Below, piece by piece: positions 63,317 through 64,000 of a DNA stretch of 64,000 bases. The notes beneath the pieces are model-generated. The model searched no databases and was not told the DNA's origin. It saw nothing but the letters and a program-made list of their open reading frames with translations. How positions within the stretch are numbered: the first letter of the stretch is position 1; every line of letters starts with the position of its first letter. The stretch is from positions 1-64,000 of the forward strand of contig DIZF01000016.1 of NCBI GenBank assembly GCA_002427815.1, written 5' to 3'. This DNA comes from Ramlibacter tataouinensis. Its GTDB lineage: Bacteria; Pseudomonadota; Gammaproteobacteria; Burkholderiales; Burkholderiaceae_C. The position numbers and the translations under genes are program-made.

Positions 63317-64000
63317 TCAGTCGGCTTTGATGTTGGCCTGCTTGATGGTCACACCCCACTTGGCCGCATCGGTCTGGATCAGGGCTGCGAACTGAGCGGA
63401 GCTTCCGCCGCCGGGCTGCAGACCCATGGTCTGGAATTTGGTGCGAACCTCGGCGTCTTGCAGCGCCTGAGCCACGTCGGCCTGCAATTTTTCCAGGATC
63501 TCCCTGGGCGTGCCGGCCGGTGCCACCAGGCCGAACCAGTTGCTGAAGCTGTAGCTCGGCAGCCCGGCCTCGGCCATGGTCGGCACATCGGGCAACAGCG
63601 GCGAACGCTTGGTGCCGAGAACCGCCAGCGGGCGCAGCTTGCCGGCGCGGATGTGCGGCAGAACCTGCGAGGCGGCGTCGAAGTCGAGCGCGGTCTGGCC
63701 GGACAGCACGGCGTTCACGGCATCGGCTGTGCCCTTGTAGGGGACGGTCGTCAGCTGGACACCGGCCGCATGTTCGAAGAGCGCTGCGGCGAGGTGGGGC
63801 GCACCACCGTTCCCCGACGTCGCCGTCGTGATCTGGTCGGGCTTGGCCTTGGCCGCGGCGATCAGGTCCTTGACGGTCTTGTATGCAGAAGTCGGTTGGG
63901 TCACCAGCACGAAATCGACGGCAGCCGTCTGCATGATCGGTGCGAAGTCCTTCACCGGGTCGAACTTCATGTTCGGGTACAGGTGCTGGTTCACCGTGAG
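63317..64000 (-). CDS. tripartite tricarboxylate transporter receptor (Bug family), C-terminal part
   Basis: The frame is open to the right edge of the window, so the N-terminus including its signal peptide is missing; about 227 residues remain. It has the Bug pattern FDPVKDFAPIMQTA, TSAYKTVKDLIAAAKAKPDQ, HLAAALFEHAAGVQLTTVPYKG, DVPTMAEAGLPSYSFSNWFGLVAPAGTPREI and a closing Gly-rich region. These periplasmic receptors bind carboxylates for uptake and are greatly expanded in Alcaligenaceae and other Burkholderiales. It lies 18 bases before the aconitase-like genes, so it probably captures their substrate. Confidence 0.92.
   Translation of the reverse strand, partial: LTVNQHLYPNMKFDPVKDFAPIMQTAAVDFVLVTQPTSAYKTVKDLIAAAKAKPDQITTATSGNGGAPHLAAALFEHAAGVQLTTVPYKGTADAVNAVLSGQTALDFDAASQVLPHIRAGKLRPLAVLGTKRSPLLPDVPTMAEAGLPSYSFSNWFGLVAPAGTPREILEKLQADVAQALQDAEVRTKFQTMGLQPGGGSSAQFAALIQTDAAKWGVTIKQANIKAD

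Noticed and set aside
62016..63395. A 459-codon plus-strand frame opposite the leuC-like gene
   Set aside because: No recognisable motif and no ribosome site; the minus-strand gene has all aconitase-family cysteines.

Overview
This is a high-GC chromosomal window of a Gram-negative bacterium, most likely a betaproteobacterium of the order Burkholderiales (Alcaligenaceae or a close family). The reasons are the gene orders ptrA-like (hisG-hisD-hisC-hisB-hisH-hisA-hisF-hisI-hisE followed by a HIT protein and tatABC), mlaFEDACB-ibaG-murA, and pilMNOPQ/aroK/aroB/dgt/gltBD, together with a Bug-type tripartite tricarboxylate transporter receptor at the right edge. Genes are packed tightly and there is no gene-free stretch longer than about 270 bases. 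No rRNA, tRNA or CRISPR array was seen.

Layout. Bases 1-41 hold the first codons of a leftward gene that looks like petA (Rieske protein), divergent from mscL. Next are pdxA and a Nif3-like gene (leftward), then a membrane protein with a degenerate GGDEF domain and a DegS-like periplasmic protease (rightward). From 21724 down to 5146 runs an almost unbroken leftward series: mlaF-E-D-A-C-B (outer-membrane lipid asymmetry), an ABC-2 exporter pair, ibaG, murA, the complete nine-gene his pathway set, a small membrane protein, a HIT hydrolase and tatABC. Many neighbours overlap by ATGA. Upstream of it lie gltD and gltB (glutamate synthase). A RAYT-type transposase gene with inverted repeats sits directly against the gltB promoter.

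From 29044 to 42340, still leftward: type IV pilus assembly genes pilMNOPQ, a large Ig-like lipoprotein inserted between pilQ and aroK, then aroK, aroB, a dGTPase-like gene, an MFS transporter and three small housekeeping genes of poorly known role. Divergent from pilM is mrcA (PBP1A), followed by cyaY, lptM-lysA, the MsrPQ methionine sulfoxide repair pair, a cytochrome c4-like protein, engB with an alpha/beta hydrolase, two LpxL-like acyltransferases, and metK. The metK leader can be folded by eye into a pseudoknot plus a hairpin that hides the ribosome binding site. This is the strongest candidate here for an undescribed regulatory RNA.

The right end (54289-64000) has a secreted protein of unknown function, LigD, a histidine phosphatase, a protein resembling a degenerate histidine kinase core (ChpT-like), and a leftward catabolic cluster: a Bug receptor (cut by the window end), aconitase-family large and small subunits, an RraA-family lyase and a D-2-hydroxyacid dehydrogenase. 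This set suggests uptake and breakdown of a branched or hydroxylated dicarboxylic acid. All calls come from reading the sequence by eye; no database search was run.
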